From the NCBI RefSeq assembly GCF_000421965.1, contig NZ_ATAY01000098.1, forward strand, positions 124,001-188,000: a stretch of 64,000 nt of DNA, in the 5' to 3' direction. This DNA comes from Ruminiclostridium papyrosolvens C7 (GTDB lineage Bacteria > Bacillota > Clostridia > Acetivibrionales > DSM-1351). This document shows, in pieces, positions 42,217 through 50,896 of the stretch; the first letter of the stretch is position 1; each line of letters opens with the position of its first letter. Both the position numbers and the translations under genes were made by a program. The notes under the pieces are model-generated. The model had not been told where the DNA came from, searched no databases, and was given only the letters and a program-made list of their open reading frames with translations.

Positions 42217-42769
42217 CTGTCAGTATCCGGTCGCGGGCCTTTTGGAGGACTGCGTGTAGCTCTTTTGAAAGCTGCGGGTCTGCCTTGATTGCCTTTAAAA
42301 GGTCTTCCTCAAGGGCCTCAAAGGCGAGCTCCATCTTACTTTTATAATCTCGTTTGACCTTCTGCTCATAAACTCCCACACGGGAAAGGGAAGCTATAAG
42401 CTTTCCGGCTTTATCAAGTGGCATTTCTGCAAAGTCATCCTCTGCTGTAGACACCCTTTGCATTAGGCCGTCCATCAAAACCATTCTTGATGCCTTTGTG
42501 AAGTCAAGGTCTGGATTTTTTTCGACGGCTGCGGCTATTGCTTTTGTCCTTTCTAGTGTCTCAGCAACACGCTGAGCAGCTTGATTGGCTCTTATCGCAT
42601 AGCGACCGACTGCACTTTTGCTTATGTTGAAGCCTTCGCCTTTGAGCCACTTTGCAATATCATCATATGTGTTAGAAGTATCAAGGAGTTGTGCATCTAG
42701 CTGCTCCTTAATATCTTCAGGTAGCTGTGTAATCTTTGAGTTAACTCTTGTTCGTCTTCTCTCAGCCAT
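42209..42769 (-). CDS. terS: Mu gp27-like terminase small subunit (DUF3486)
   Basis: 186 residues: RTRVNSKITQLPEDIKEQLD, TYDDIAKWLKGEGFNISKSA, then VGRYAIRANQ. The start R-R-R-S-KI--LP--I-E-LD and the GF-ISKSAVGRYA helix-turn-helix are the DUF3486 signature. Overlaps the large subunit by 8 bases. Confidence 0.88.
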   Translation of the reverse strand: MAERRRTRVNSKITQLPEDIKEQLDAQLLDTSNTYDDIAKWLKGEGFNISKSAVGRYAIRANQAAQRVAETLERTKAIAAAVEKNPDLDFTKASRMVLMDGLMQRVSTAEDDFAEMPLDKAGKLIASLSRVGVYEQKVKRDYKSKMELAFEALEEDLLKAIKADPQLSKELHAVLQKARDRILTDD

Positions 42770-43083
42770 TACACATCAACTCCCGCGTCTTCGATTGTGG
42801 ATTCAACAAGGTCAACGCCTTTTTTGGTTAGTTTTATAACTGCATCCTTGCGATACGCATTATATGCATTAACTGCCTTATCCACAAAAGTGATATATCC
42901 GCCTTCCAATAGATAATCAAGCGGCTTACTGATGTCAGGGGAGACAATCATCCCATCAGCGACCAGTGCGTTTGTTATCTGTCTCAAGAGAAGTGTGTTC
43001 TGATGACCTTTAACGAGGCTGCGGATAATGTAACCACGAATAGCTTTGTTGCGGCTTACCTCAAGCTCGCTCATATCGTCCAT
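42769..43083 (-). CDS. Mu gp26-position winged-helix-like protein (VpaChn25_0724 family)
   Basis: 104 residues: NKAIRGYIIRSLVKGHQNTL, RQITNALVADGMIVSPDISK, PLDYLLEGGYITFVDKAVNA. The pattern fits small ArsR/winged-helix-like proteins at Mu gp26 position (named VpaChn25_0724 in related phages). Likely a structural or packaging accessory rather than a regulator. Confidence 0.7.
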   Translation of the reverse strand: MDDMSELEVSRNKAIRGYIIRSLVKGHQNTLLLRQITNALVADGMIVSPDISKPLDYLLEGGYITFVDKAVNAYNAYRKDAVIKLTKKGVDLVESTIEDAGVDV

Positions 43084-43087
43084 GATG

Positions 43088-43384
43088 TCATCCCTCCTTT
43101 GTTACTTTTATTTGTAAAATTCTGTCCAACTTACCGTTCATGTCGCCCATATTCTTGTCAACATTGTTAAGTGTTCGGATGAAGTCCTCCCTCAGTACAT
43201 AAACGAGAGGAAGGTCACTCTTTAATTCCGATAGCTCCGTTTTTACCTTCTCGATGTCAAACGTATTCTTTTTAATAGCGTCCTTCATGTCGGAGATAGC
43301 ACTTTTTACGCCCCAACCTATAAGGGCAATAACAAGTGTTGTAATGGTTTGAAGTGCGTACATGAGAATTTGACTTCCTTGCAT
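43088..43384 (-). CDS. Membrane-anchored coiled-coil protein (DUF2730-like)
   Basis: 98 residues with one N-terminal membrane segment (MYALQTITTLVIALIGWGVK) and a coiled coil (NTFDIEKVKTELSELKSDL...). Mu-like phages encode such proteins (gp25/DUF2730) between lysis and terminase genes. A spanin-like or lysis-timing role is possible but unproven. Confidence 0.65.
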   Translation of the reverse strand: MQGSQILMYALQTITTLVIALIGWGVKSAISDMKDAIKKNTFDIEKVKTELSELKSDLPLVYVLREDFIRTLNNVDKNMGDMNGKLDRILQIKVTKEG

Positions 43385-43399
43385 GTGCTCACTCCTTGT

Positions 43400-43831
43400 T
43401 TAAGTTAGTGTCTTCAGTTTGAGAACCTTCTCCTCAACAAGTTTGGAGATGTAATCTCTGAAGTTGCCGAGATTCTCTTCAATAATTTTCTGTGTACCGG
43501 GCTTGACTGAGGCCGTAATTTCATTGACTGCCTGTTTTGACAAGGCAACAAGTTCTTCACGTTCGGCTTTTCCATCCTTAACAGCCTCCCTGAGCTGTTT
43601 TGCTGTAGTCTGCTCAATAGATGCAACGGTGACAATCGTCAATTCTTCAACATCCTCAAGTGCATTGTTGAGCAAACGACGAGCATCTTCATCCTTGAGC
43701 TGTGCCGTCTGAGTTTTCACCTTCTGAGTAGCCTTGTGTATGCCATATGTAGCATATGCAGCAAGTAACCCAATGAGAGAAATGGTAACGGTGACAAGTG
43801 CCTGACTGACTGTCGATTGAATCGCTTCCAT
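43400..43831 (-). CDS. LLH-family phage holin
   Basis: 143 residues from the ATG at 43831 (MEAIQSTVSQALVTVTISLI), with AGGAGG upstream. One membrane segment (VTISLIGLLAAYATYGI) is followed by a long helical domain (KVKTQTAQLKDEDARRLLNN; IVTVASIEQTTAKQLREAVK) and ENLGNFRDYISKLVEEKVLK. This is the LL-H holin family. It is the first gene of the late block after a terminator. Confidence 0.8.
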   Translation of the reverse strand: MEAIQSTVSQALVTVTISLIGLLAAYATYGIHKATQKVKTQTAQLKDEDARRLLNNALEDVEELTIVTVASIEQTTAKQLREAVKDGKAEREELVALSKQAVNEITASVKPGTQKIIEENLGNFRDYISKLVEEKVLKLKTLT

Positions 43832-43968
43832 GTTGATTCCTCCTATCCAAAAATTTTGACTAAAATAAAAAACCATAGGAGCATAGCTCCTATGGTTAAT
43901 ATTACAGTGTTTCTTGAGAACCTTATATATGTAGTACTTCTGAGGTTTTCTTCCTAATTTTGGGGTAT
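43832..43968 (-). promoter_or_regulatory. Terminator plus probable Mor-controlled late promoter region
   Basis: This gap separates the last early/middle gene (Mor-like) from the first late gene (holin). It contains the strong terminator at 43871-43897 and AT-rich sequence. In Mu-like phages Mor activates the next promoter downstream, so the target promoter is expected here. The Mor site itself could not be recognised. Confidence 0.45.
43864..43897 (-). terminator. Terminator after the Mor-like gene
   Basis: Perfect 12-bp stem AACCATAGGAGC (43871-43882) / GCTCCTATGGTT (43886-43897) with a 3-base loop, followed on the minus strand by TTTTTATTTTA. It ends the early/middle transcript. Confidence 0.85.
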
Positions 43969-44292
43969 TTATCCATTGCCTCCCTGGTCATAATCAAAGA
44001 GGGAAAGCTGTCCTTCGGCGTGTCCTTCTCCACATAATTGCCGAACCCACCGCTCTGTAACTTCGTACTTCTTCGAGAGTTCTAAATGATTGTAACCATT
44101 GAACTCTGCCCTAATCTTTGCGTCTCTTACAGGACGGACAATGCTCTCGGTCTTTGGTAGATATATTGTGGAGCCTCCGACTATTTGGGTGAGCTCAACA
44201 AAATTCATAATACCGATTGCTTCTGCAATTTGCCTATATAGGCCATCGGGAATTTGTTCAAGTGTCAGCTCCTTTGCATATGCTGCTTCCAT
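43969..44292 (-). CDS. mor: Mor/C-family transcription activator
   Basis: 107 residues. Mor family layout: IAEAIGIMNFVELTQIVGGS then TIYLPKTESIVR (dimerisation half), then the HTH RAEFNGYNHLELSKKYEVTE with RWVRQLCGEG. Mor turns on middle/late transcription in Mu. There is only one Mor/C-type protein in this prophage, so it may drive the late genes directly. It is the last gene before the terminator. Confidence 0.9.
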   Translation of the reverse strand: MEAAYAKELTLEQIPDGLYRQIAEAIGIMNFVELTQIVGGSTIYLPKTESIVRPVRDAKIRAEFNGYNHLELSKKYEVTERWVRQLCGEGHAEGQLSLFDYDQGGNG

Positions 44293-44325
44293 CGGTTGTC
44301 CTCCTTTCCCGGAGCATTACCTTAT

Positions 44326-45204
44326 TTATATAGCTGAAAGGTTCGAAGCTTTGACGGCTGCGGTTACTGTCTTACCGATACCTATTACAACTTTGTCACC
44401 GCTCACGCTTATAACATCGTATGAACCGTAATAGGCTTTAAACGGCTTGCCGTTGTATTGTATAGCTTTCAGTATCTTTACTTTTCCGCCTTTGACAATC
44501 GGCTTACCTTTGTTATAGTTGTTAGTGGGGGGCTTTATATCTTTGCTCGGAGGAGTGATTCCATTACTGAAACCGTTCAGTCCGGCACTCCTTATTATTG
44601 ATGGGTAATCTTTGAATGATATGTTAAGGTCTACGTTTCCGCTAATGCCCGGAACCTTTCCGCTGCTTGTATACTGCCACAGCCCGACATCATTGCGGTC
44701 ACAATTCTTATTGTACCATGCATACCATAAGTCAAAACCTCTCAAGGCATTCATATCCAGCATATTCCTTATGTAGTCCTTGTTAGCATAATTCGTTGCA
44801 TAGTATCCGGCCTTTTGAACCTCGGTGCAGAATGCTTTTACAAAAGCCGTAGCTTGTACCTTGCCGATTGTAACGCCTTTCTTTCTGGCCCGAGTTACTG
44901 TGTCATACTCAATGTCATAGCAAACGGGGTATTCCACCTTATAAGGCTTAATCAATGCTATACACTGCCGAGCTTCACGAACTGCATTCTCAGCGTTCAA
45001 AGCGTAGCTGAACCAATAAACTCCCACCGGGATTCCAAGCCTGTTACACTCCGAAATGTTTCTTTTGAACTGCTCGTCAATATTGTTGTTCCCAAAACCC
45101 GCCCTCAGAATTGCGAACTCAATTCCGGCAGCCTTCACCTTGTTCCAATCAATTACTCCCTGATGTTTTGAAACATCAATACCGTTCTTGTTTATCTGTG
45201 CCAT
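44326..45204 (-). CDS. GH25 lysozyme endolysin with C-terminal wall-binding domain
   Basis: 292 residues from the ATG at 45204. Catalytic GH25 domain: NKNGIDVSKHQGVIDWNKVK (first catalytic Asp), GVYWFSYALNAENAVREARQ and YPVCYDIEYDTVTR (acidic DIE pair), closing VGLWQYTSSGKVPGISGNVD. A Pro/Asn-rich linker (GITPPSKDIKPPTNNYNKGK) leads to a beta domain (KILKAIQYNGKPFKAYYGSY) for wall binding. It cleaves peptidoglycan glycan chains. It is encoded upstream of Mor, in the early unit, not with the holin. Confidence 0.9.
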   Translation of the reverse strand: MAQINKNGIDVSKHQGVIDWNKVKAAGIEFAILRAGFGNNNIDEQFKRNISECNRLGIPVGVYWFSYALNAENAVREARQCIALIKPYKVEYPVCYDIEYDTVTRARKKGVTIGKVQATAFVKAFCTEVQKAGYYATNYANKDYIRNMLDMNALRGFDLWYAWYNKNCDRNDVGLWQYTSSGKVPGISGNVDLNISFKDYPSIIRSAGLNGFSNGITPPSKDIKPPTNNYNKGKPIVKGGKVKILKAIQYNGKPFKAYYGSYDVISVSGDKVVIGIGKTVTAAVKASNLSAI

Positions 45205-45232
45205 ATCTCTCAATCTCCTTTTAAAATTAGGG

Positions 45233-45406
45233 TTATTCTTCTATGTCTGTCTCAATTAAGACTTCTTCGCCTTCAATCTCACTGTTAATCACTAGAATTA
45301 CTTTACCGGGCTTATCTGAAGGCTCTTCTGCTTTTATGGGATACATTTTATCCTTGTATAGCAGTACCTGACCGTTATCAACTACATCATGGTTTAATTT
45401 AATCAT
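45233..45406 (-). CDS. Small early-operon protein
   Basis: 57 residues, MIKLNHDVVDNGQVLLYKDK, acidic C-terminus (SEIEGEEVLIETDIEE). GGAGG lies at good spacing and its ATG overlaps the TGA of the upstream gene. Beta-rich and unrecognised. Reading frame, ribosome-binding site and ATGA coupling support a real gene. Confidence 0.65.
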   Translation of the reverse strand: MIKLNHDVVDNGQVLLYKDKMYPIKAEEPSDKPGKVILVINSEIEGEEVLIETDIEE

Positions 45407-45579
45407 TCTGATTTAACCTCCTTCAAAGGGCAGTCCTTATGCCTTTCAATAAAATTTTCTATTTCAATACTGAGCACTGGACAAAATAAGTTTTCTGAAC
45501 TTCCTGACATTTCAAAATCTGAAATAGTGCATTTTAAGCAATTGTCAGGCATGTCAATTTCTAAAATAGCTCTTGGCAT
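45403..45579 (-). CDS. Small cysteine-rich early protein
   Basis: 58 residues, MPRAILEIDMPDNCLKCTIS, with a CLKC pair and two more Cys (LFCPV and KDCPL), suggesting a small metal-binding fold. AGGAGA ribosome-binding site upstream; ATGA overlap with the next gene. Function unknown; similar small Cys proteins of Firmicutes phages are annotated only as hypothetical. Confidence 0.62.
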   Translation of the reverse strand: MPRAILEIDMPDNCLKCTISDFEMSGSSENLFCPVLSIEIENFIERHKDCPLKEVKSE

Positions 45580-45589
45580 TGATAATCTC

Positions 45590-45976
45590 CTAAAGTCTTA
45601 ATATTGGGGTTACTATGTCCAGTAATTCCCCTATGGTGTAAGAGCTGCGGCCTTCATCCTTGAGCCTTTTCTTAAACCGAGTAACTTCAACGGTTATCTT
45701 CATAAGCTTCAGAACTCCGACTTGCTCCTCAGTAACCTTGTTCATCTTATCCGATACCATGCATCCGAGAGATTGTCTGAGTTCAAGGACTGCCTCAAAA
45801 GTGCTGCATTCTTCTTTGAATTCCTTCCAAACCTCCTCGGCAAATTTCTTGCGGTTGAGTTTGGGTTTATCGGGAGGAATTAAACCTTTATCCTGAAGCA
45901 TTTTTTTAAATTCGGCCCGTTCAGTCTTTTCACGATTGGTTAATTCCCTTGGCTTTTTTGTCTTAGTTGCTGCCAT
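45590..45976 (-). CDS. Hypothetical early protein after GemA
   Basis: 128 residues from the ATG at 45976 (MAATKTKKPRELTNREKTER), with AAAGGAG upstream. Basic and helical (AEFKKMLQDKGLIPPDKPKL; FAEEVWKEFKEECSTFEAVL). It overlaps GemA by 14 bases. Not recognised. Confidence 0.6.
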   Translation of the reverse strand: MAATKTKKPRELTNREKTERAEFKKMLQDKGLIPPDKPKLNRKKFAEEVWKEFKEECSTFEAVLELRQSLGCMVSDKMNKVTEEQVGVLKLMKITVEVTRFKKRLKDEGRSSYTIGELLDIVTPILRL

Positions 45977-46421
45977 CAGAGTTCTCCTTTCTGTCGACCA
46001 TCTTTTTGAGGGCCTCAATCAGCTTGTGACTCTGTGAAACTGTCAACCATTCAAGACGCTCGACCTTAAACATTTTCTTGCAAAATCCGTTTATTCTCTC
46101 GTTATTATCATTCCAACCAAGCTCACCAGTAAGGGCGTATATCTTACGGCGTAAATTCTCTGTCAAAAGATTTCCGCCTTCGTCTGTCCGTTTTCGTTGC
46201 TCGGCCTTTTGAATACCATCCTTCAAATTGGAGAGTACACGGCATACCTTGTCAATTTCACCCTGAGTGAGTTTCTTCATACTGTCCTTCTTTGTTTCTC
46301 TACCGATGATACCATATAGGTCTTCATCATCTAGGGAAAGCTCAGGTGACTTTGCAAGTCCCCAAATTGTGCGGATAGAGTAGTGGGGGCGATTACGCCC
46401 CCCGTAAATTTTTCCTTGCAT
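45963..46421 (-). CDS. gemA: GemA-like (Mu gp16) regulatory protein
   Basis: 152 residues from the ATG at 46421, after AGGAGG. The conserved family region is RRKIYALTGELGWNDNNERI then NGFCKKMFKVERLEWLT, with an N-terminal IRTIWGLAKSPELSLDDEDL. GemA/gp16 of Mu modulates host and phage gene expression. It keeps Mu order: Gam, then gp16. Confidence 0.88.
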   Translation of the reverse strand: MQGKIYGGRNRPHYSIRTIWGLAKSPELSLDDEDLYGIIGRETKKDSMKKLTQGEIDKVCRVLSNLKDGIQKAEQRKRTDEGGNLLTENLRRKIYALTGELGWNDNNERINGFCKKMFKVERLEWLTVSQSHKLIEALKKMVDRKENSDGSN

Positions 46422-46432
46422 GATACCTCCTC

Positions 46433-46945
46433 CTAACACTGCACAGCTTGAAGTTTCTCACGGTCGGTTTCATACCAAAATGTGTCCTCTTTTTTTAGAG
46501 ATGCTCCAACCCGGATGATTTCATCCTCGGTGTACTTCTTGAGTACATCTTTGTTTATAGTTTCCGTTGTAATGATGCAATCGTTCATCTTTCTAGCCTT
46601 TAGGCTTTTGACGATAGCAGCAAGCTTTTCTTTCGCTTTGGGAAGTACGACCTTTGTGCTCTTACGAAAACCCGTTTTCCCAAAGTTTAAAGTCTTCGTC
46701 TTGCCGTCAAGCTCGTCTCTATGTTCCTCGACAAAAGCCTTAATGTCCTTGCCGATTGCCACAATACGGTCTTGAACAGGCTTAGCCTCTTGAGCAGCCG
46801 TGAGTTTGATGCCCTGTATTTGTTTGTTCATATCGCCTTCGATGTCCAGAAGGTCAAGCTCAGCTTCTGCGATTTCCTTCAGTGCCTTGTCTACATCTTC
46901 CCATGACTTGTATGTTGGAGTTTCCTTGATTCTTATTCTCGTCAA
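46433..46945 (-). CDS. gam: Gam-like host nuclease inhibitor
   Basis: 170 residues: WEDVDKALKEIAEAELDLLD, EGDMNKQIQGIKLTAAQEAK, GKTKTLNFGKTGFRKSTKVV. The FG-TGFR motif and long coiled coil are the Mu Gam signature (Ku-like end-binding protein). It protects linear DNA ends from exonucleases. Confidence 0.9.
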   Translation of the reverse strand: MTRIRIKETPTYKSWEDVDKALKEIAEAELDLLDIEGDMNKQIQGIKLTAAQEAKPVQDRIVAIGKDIKAFVEEHRDELDGKTKTLNFGKTGFRKSTKVVLPKAKEKLAAIVKSLKARKMNDCIITTETINKDVLKKYTEDEIIRVGASLKKEDTFWYETDREKLQAVQC

Positions 46946-47337
46946 TGTTCTTCGCCTCCTTTCATAAATGTGTTGTATATGCCGACATCCGGCGTGGAGC
47001 CGAAGTCAATCCCTTTTTCAGATATGACATGAGATAAGCTGAAGAGTCTTTCAACTTTACCTTTTTTTAACGGGTTTAATCCACCTTCTTCAACGTATGC
47101 ACTAATTATTTTCCCATCGTGGATTTCAAACCCGAGGCCGAATTCATTATGAAGCCAATAGAAAACATCAGTAGGAAATTCCTCAAGAGAGTGTGTCTCA
47201 TGTATTAAAATACTGTTTTGTGAAACAGCCTTCAGTATGTTGTTCTTAACGGTAGTTTTATTATCTAGGCCCTGTTCAAGACAGGCGAGGCCGACCGAAA
47301 CGACCTCCTCAATTCTTAATTCTGCTGTGTTTTTCAT
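46942..47337 (-). CDS. Hypothetical early protein between MuB and Gam
   Basis: 131 residues: MKNTAELRIEEVVSVGLACL, HSLEEFPTDVFYWLHNEFGL, then GFEIHDGKIISAYVEEGG. Overlaps Gam by 4 bases. No family recognised. The gene is well expressed by context (early operon). Confidence 0.55.
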   Translation of the reverse strand: MKNTAELRIEEVVSVGLACLEQGLDNKTTVKNNILKAVSQNSILIHETHSLEEFPTDVFYWLHNEFGLGFEIHDGKIISAYVEEGGLNPLKKGKVERLFSLSHVISEKGIDFGSTPDVGIYNTFMKGGEEH

Positions 47338-47365
47338 GTATAACCCTCCTCTGAATATTCTGAGA

Positions 47366-48340
47366 TTAAAGCATCATCATGTTAGATGCTTGATTAATTG
47401 TGTTCAGTGTGATTGTGTCATTCCCACGCTCTTTGAGAATTCTGAAAACATTATTGAGTGTACGGTCAAGTAATCGGAAGCAGCCTGTCTGAGTATTGCA
47501 CGCCCGGGCCTTTAGTTCTGCAAGTGCATCCACCTCAACCTCATAACCTTCAAGGAAACCCTCGACCTCCTTATCAGAGAGGCCTTTCAAACTTGCATAA
47601 AAGTCTACACGGTTTGCAAAACGGGTGAGATAGGACTTAATCTGGGCCTCAAGCTTCGGTTCTCCTGCAATAACCATACCAATATCGGACTGGTCGAATA
47701 TCGCCCTGAGTATTTCCATTTTCTTTTGAGTGTACTTATTAATCAACTTGTCCGCCTCGTCGATAATGAGAAGATATCCTCTGTTTACATTGAAAAACTC
47801 CCGAATACCGTTGACACGTTTCCATATTGTCCCGTAAGTAGTAGGGATACCAAGCGTCCTCTCTATAGCTTCAACAAGGTCACGGCTTGACATGGTGTCG
47901 TCACATTCGATGTAGGCGACTCGGGGCATCTTTGAGTAATACTTTAGGGCATGAGTTTTTCCGAAACCGGATTTTCCGACCACAATACCGAGACCAATAT
48001 ACTCCTGACAGGAGCTACACACGCCAATGATGTTCTGTGCATCCCTACTTTCAAAAAAGCTCTTCCGTTGTTTTGAGAAGTTTACGACTCTTCCTTGCTC
48101 AGTAGTTGCAGCGGAAAGTTCTTCTCCTGACACTTCCGCAAGGAAAGCTGTTAGTTTTGACTCAAGCTCTGTTGCATCACTGTCATATTTCCCTGAGAGA
48201 TACCGGGAAACCGTAGACCGTGAATAGTTAATAGTGCTTGCAATTTCTGTGATGGTCTTACCCTTACTCTGTATAAACTCATTAACCTTATCTGCAAGGG
48301 TTTTTGATTCATATGTGTAAGTCTTTGCTGCTGCTTCCAT
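47366..48340 (-). CDS. MuB-like AAA+ ATPase, target-DNA capture protein
   Basis: 324 residues. N-terminal helix-turn-helix (TITEIASTINYSRSTVSRYL, then SGKYDSD), Walker A GKSGFGKT (122-129), Walker B LLIIDEADKL (190-199) and a sensor region FDQSDIGMVIAGEPKLEAQI. MuB forms ATP filaments on target DNA and recruits MuA. The C-terminal half is longer than minimal AAA cores. It follows MuA directly, as in Mu. Confidence 0.93.
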   Translation of the reverse strand: MEAAAKTYTYESKTLADKVNEFIQSKGKTITEIASTINYSRSTVSRYLSGKYDSDATELESKLTAFLAEVSGEELSAATTEQGRVVNFSKQRKSFFESRDAQNIIGVCSSCQEYIGLGIVVGKSGFGKTHALKYYSKMPRVAYIECDDTMSSRDLVEAIERTLGIPTTYGTIWKRVNGIREFFNVNRGYLLIIDEADKLINKYTQKKMEILRAIFDQSDIGMVIAGEPKLEAQIKSYLTRFANRVDFYASLKGLSDKEVEGFLEGYEVEVDALAELKARACNTQTGCFRLLDRTLNNVFRILKERGNDTITLNTINQASNMMML

Positions 48341-48356
48341 ATCATTATCCTCCTTA

Positions 48357-50435
48357 TTATCCGAGGGCTCTCAGCCGTTCGAGGGCTTGTTGAGCCTTTT
48401 GGTTAAAAAACTCGTCATCTGTTTCTTTATGCTGCTTTTGTTTCTTAGAAACACTTCCTGCCTTGACATCATCCCGGAACTCCTTATCGTTCGGGAGCTG
48501 AATAAGCTTTTCGTTTTTCTTAGCCTTGACCGTGAGGTCTACACCTCCAACCACGGCGGGAGTACCGTTGTTCTGTACCCTGAGTTCATATGGTGTCTGA
48601 TACCATTCAAGCTCTTGCTTTGTCTCTCGGAGCTGTCGCTTTTGCTTCTTGATGTGCTCTTCGAGTGCTGCCTGTGGAACACGGGGCGCAATCTGAAGCA
48701 ATTCAGCGGAGACAGCCTCACAAATTTTCTTGCCCTCTTTGTTGAATACATATAGCTTTGTAACATCGTCTATATCCCATTTGATATTGACAGTTTCTCC
48801 GATGTAATGGCAAAGCTCATAATCCGTGTAGAGTGTGCCAAATTTGATAATGCCTTGATTACGAACGAGAGCAGTGTCCGCTTTTAATAAGAGCATTGAT
48901 GCATATTCCCTAGGTGGTGATGCCTTATAATATCGTTCGCCGTTTTCAAATAATTCTATCGGTGTGATGTATTTCTCACGGCTTTTCCTGAGAGAAGAAT
49001 GTTCTCTTTTGTGGTAAACTTCGTTTTTCCACTTAGTCCAATATCCGTAGAACTCTTCCATTGTAAGAAGTTCACCACGTTCTAACATACCGGGTATATC
49101 TTTTTTTCGTTTACCTGAAGTCTTCGAACCAGTGAGAGTTCCAACATAGGAGCCTATCCATTTGGTAAACATAGAGCATACAGTTCCGAAGAACCTCTCA
49201 ATTTGTCCTTTACTCCACGGCTCATAGGGGAGAGACCTTGACCACTCCTCAATTCCTATGGAGCGGTAGAAGCCTTTTGTCTCGCTGTCAAAGTTAAGTT
49301 CCTGCATTCTACGGTCATTTCGACTCTGCCCGGTATTGGTCTTTGAAGTGTAATCTTTTCCGTTGTCAATGTGCAAGTGTTTCGGAACACCCCCCGGGTG
49401 TGAGTACAGCATCTTAACAAGGCTTTCTTTGAGTATCTGTGAATTAGCATCCACACAAAGCACATCACCCATGATGCAGCGTGACCGAGTGTCAAGCCAT
49501 GCGACAAGCTTCGGTCGGACTGCTTTAATTTTCCCGTTCGGGTGGGTATACTGTACCCAACAATCAAAAGTGTGCTCGTCACCCTGTACAAATTCCATTA
49601 CCTCAAGAGCTGTCGTATCTCGTTTACCCTTTAGCATTCGTGCATTTTTGAACTCCCTTAATCCATTTGCAGCAAGATAGTGGGCGTTACGGCCCCGAAG
49701 ATTATCCATAAGGTACTTGATGTATCGGGCTACTGTCTTAATTGAGGGATAATCATTCCATCCCTTACAGTCAGCTATATCTTTGAATTTCCAATAAAGC
49801 ATTTCTATTGTGCCGTGGTTCTGTGAAAAACCCGGGTCAAACCAAATGTTTTCAATAAGGACTTTTTGTTCTTCGGTTAAACTAGGAAAAGTGTGCGATT
49901 CTTTTGGCTTCCTGCAAAGTGCAAGTACTTTGAAGAATTCAAAGTTTTCACCTTCTTCTCGTTCAAGCTTGGAAGCCCATGCACTTGACTCAAGGTATCC
50001 CTCAGCATATCGGTAGAGTGTACGCTTGCTGATGTTAAGCTTTGCTGCAAACATTTCAGCAAAGGCAGTCCGCTCACCTTCACCGTAGGAGACAAACTCC
50101 TGAATTTTTCTTGAGAGTTCAACAGCCTCATAATATTCTCTTTTGTGTGTTTCAATATACCAATTTAGGTCAATATCTAAGTACCAAGGGGACTCTTGAC
50201 TTTTTTGAACAATTTCCGAATCCTCTCTATAAACCTTACGCTCTGCCTTATGAGCTTTTCGTGCTTTTGTAGAGAGAGAGGAAATGGCCACAAAGACTCT
50301 GTCTTTTCCTCCGCATCTTGATTCTGTTTTCGTTTTGAAGCTACCCGGATTTCTTTCAATTCTTGATGTCATTCCTTTATAGCTTATACCTTCGAGCTGA
50401 GCTGCCTGTTCTAGTGAAATAAATGTTTCTTCCAA
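48357..50435 (-). CDS. MuA-like DDE transposase
   Basis: 692 residues; starts at a TTG (50435) 8 bases after GGAGG. N-terminal DNA-binding part (FISLEQAAQLEGISYKGMTS; LNISKRTLYRYAEGYL HTH). Catalytic core with D286 in VQGDEHTFD, D357 in HLHIDNGKDY and E413 in KGQIERFF; spacings of 71 and 56 residues are near those of Mu. The C-terminal MuB-contact region runs from about 560. It joins both ends to target DNA in integration and replicative transposition. Confidence 0.96.
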   Translation of the reverse strand: MEETFISLEQAAQLEGISYKGMTSRIERNPGSFKTKTESRCGGKDRVFVAISSLSTKARKAHKAERKVYREDSEIVQKSQESPWYLDIDLNWYIETHKREYYEAVELSRKIQEFVSYGEGERTAFAEMFAAKLNISKRTLYRYAEGYLESSAWASKLEREEGENFEFFKVLALCRKPKESHTFPSLTEEQKVLIENIWFDPGFSQNHGTIEMLYWKFKDIADCKGWNDYPSIKTVARYIKYLMDNLRGRNAHYLAANGLREFKNARMLKGKRDTTALEVMEFVQGDEHTFDCWVQYTHPNGKIKAVRPKLVAWLDTRSRCIMGDVLCVDANSQILKESLVKMLYSHPGGVPKHLHIDNGKDYTSKTNTGQSRNDRRMQELNFDSETKGFYRSIGIEEWSRSLPYEPWSKGQIERFFGTVCSMFTKWIGSYVGTLTGSKTSGKRKKDIPGMLERGELLTMEEFYGYWTKWKNEVYHKREHSSLRKSREKYITPIELFENGERYYKASPPREYASMLLLKADTALVRNQGIIKFGTLYTDYELCHYIGETVNIKWDIDDVTKLYVFNKEGKKICEAVSAELLQIAPRVPQAALEEHIKKQKRQLRETKQELEWYQTPYELRVQNNGTPAVVGGVDLTVKAKKNEKLIQLPNDKEFRDDVKAGSVSKKQKQHKETDDEFFNQKAQQALERLRALG

Positions 50436-50516
50436 TCCCTGTCCCTCCTTTGCACTTTACTTTCTTTTGTGGACTTGGTAGAATAGAGGGGATGAATATT
50501 TTCATCAGTTCCAGAT

Positions 50517-50547
50517 AAGAGCGTTTCCTTTTCGAGTGGACGCTCTT
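50517..50547 (-). terminator. Hairpin between the early protein gene and MuA
   Basis: AAGAGCGT (50517-50524) pairs with ACGCTCTT (50540-50547). No U-tract on the minus strand directly after, so an attenuator or RNA-stability element ahead of the transposase gene is more likely than a full terminator. Confidence 0.45.
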
Positions 50548-50581
50548 TTCTCTTACCCCTATGCACATTAATTCCCCCCGA

Positions 50582-50884
50582 CTATTTAACAACATTTATA
50601 TTGAGCTCCTTTAATGATTGCTCAAGTTTCTTGATTTCTGATGTAACATATCCCTTTATTAAACTAAAACTTTCAATACTAGCCTGCTTCATATTAACGT
50701 AAGCAAATAGGTCGTCTATCTCTCTTTGAATTTCTTCATCAAGCTGATTTACTTTGTCTTGAAACTCTCTGAGTTTCCTCTCGTTAATAAATTTGATATC
50801 TTCTTGTGTTAGTGCATTTTTGCCTTTTCCCATATCTGATTTAAGGTTCTCAAGTTCCACGATAAAATTACTAATATTTTTCAA
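50582..50884 (-). CDS. Hypothetical coiled-coil early protein
   Basis: 100 residues, mostly coiled coil: IVELENLKSDMGKGKNALTQ, KVNQLDEEIQREIDDLFAYV, EIKKLEQSLKELNINVVK. Ribosome-binding site AGGAGG. Located between the XRE protein and MuA; unrecognised. Confidence 0.55.
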   Translation of the reverse strand: MKNISNFIVELENLKSDMGKGKNALTQEDIKFINERKLREFQDKVNQLDEEIQREIDDLFAYVNMKQASIESFSLIKGYVTSEIKKLEQSLKELNINVVK

Positions 50885-50896
50885 ATAAATTCCTCC

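Noticed and set aside
50377-50595. Minus-strand frame of 72 residues across the MuA start
   Set aside because: Overlaps the MuA N-terminus in another frame, contains the hairpin sequence, and has no ribosome-binding site.
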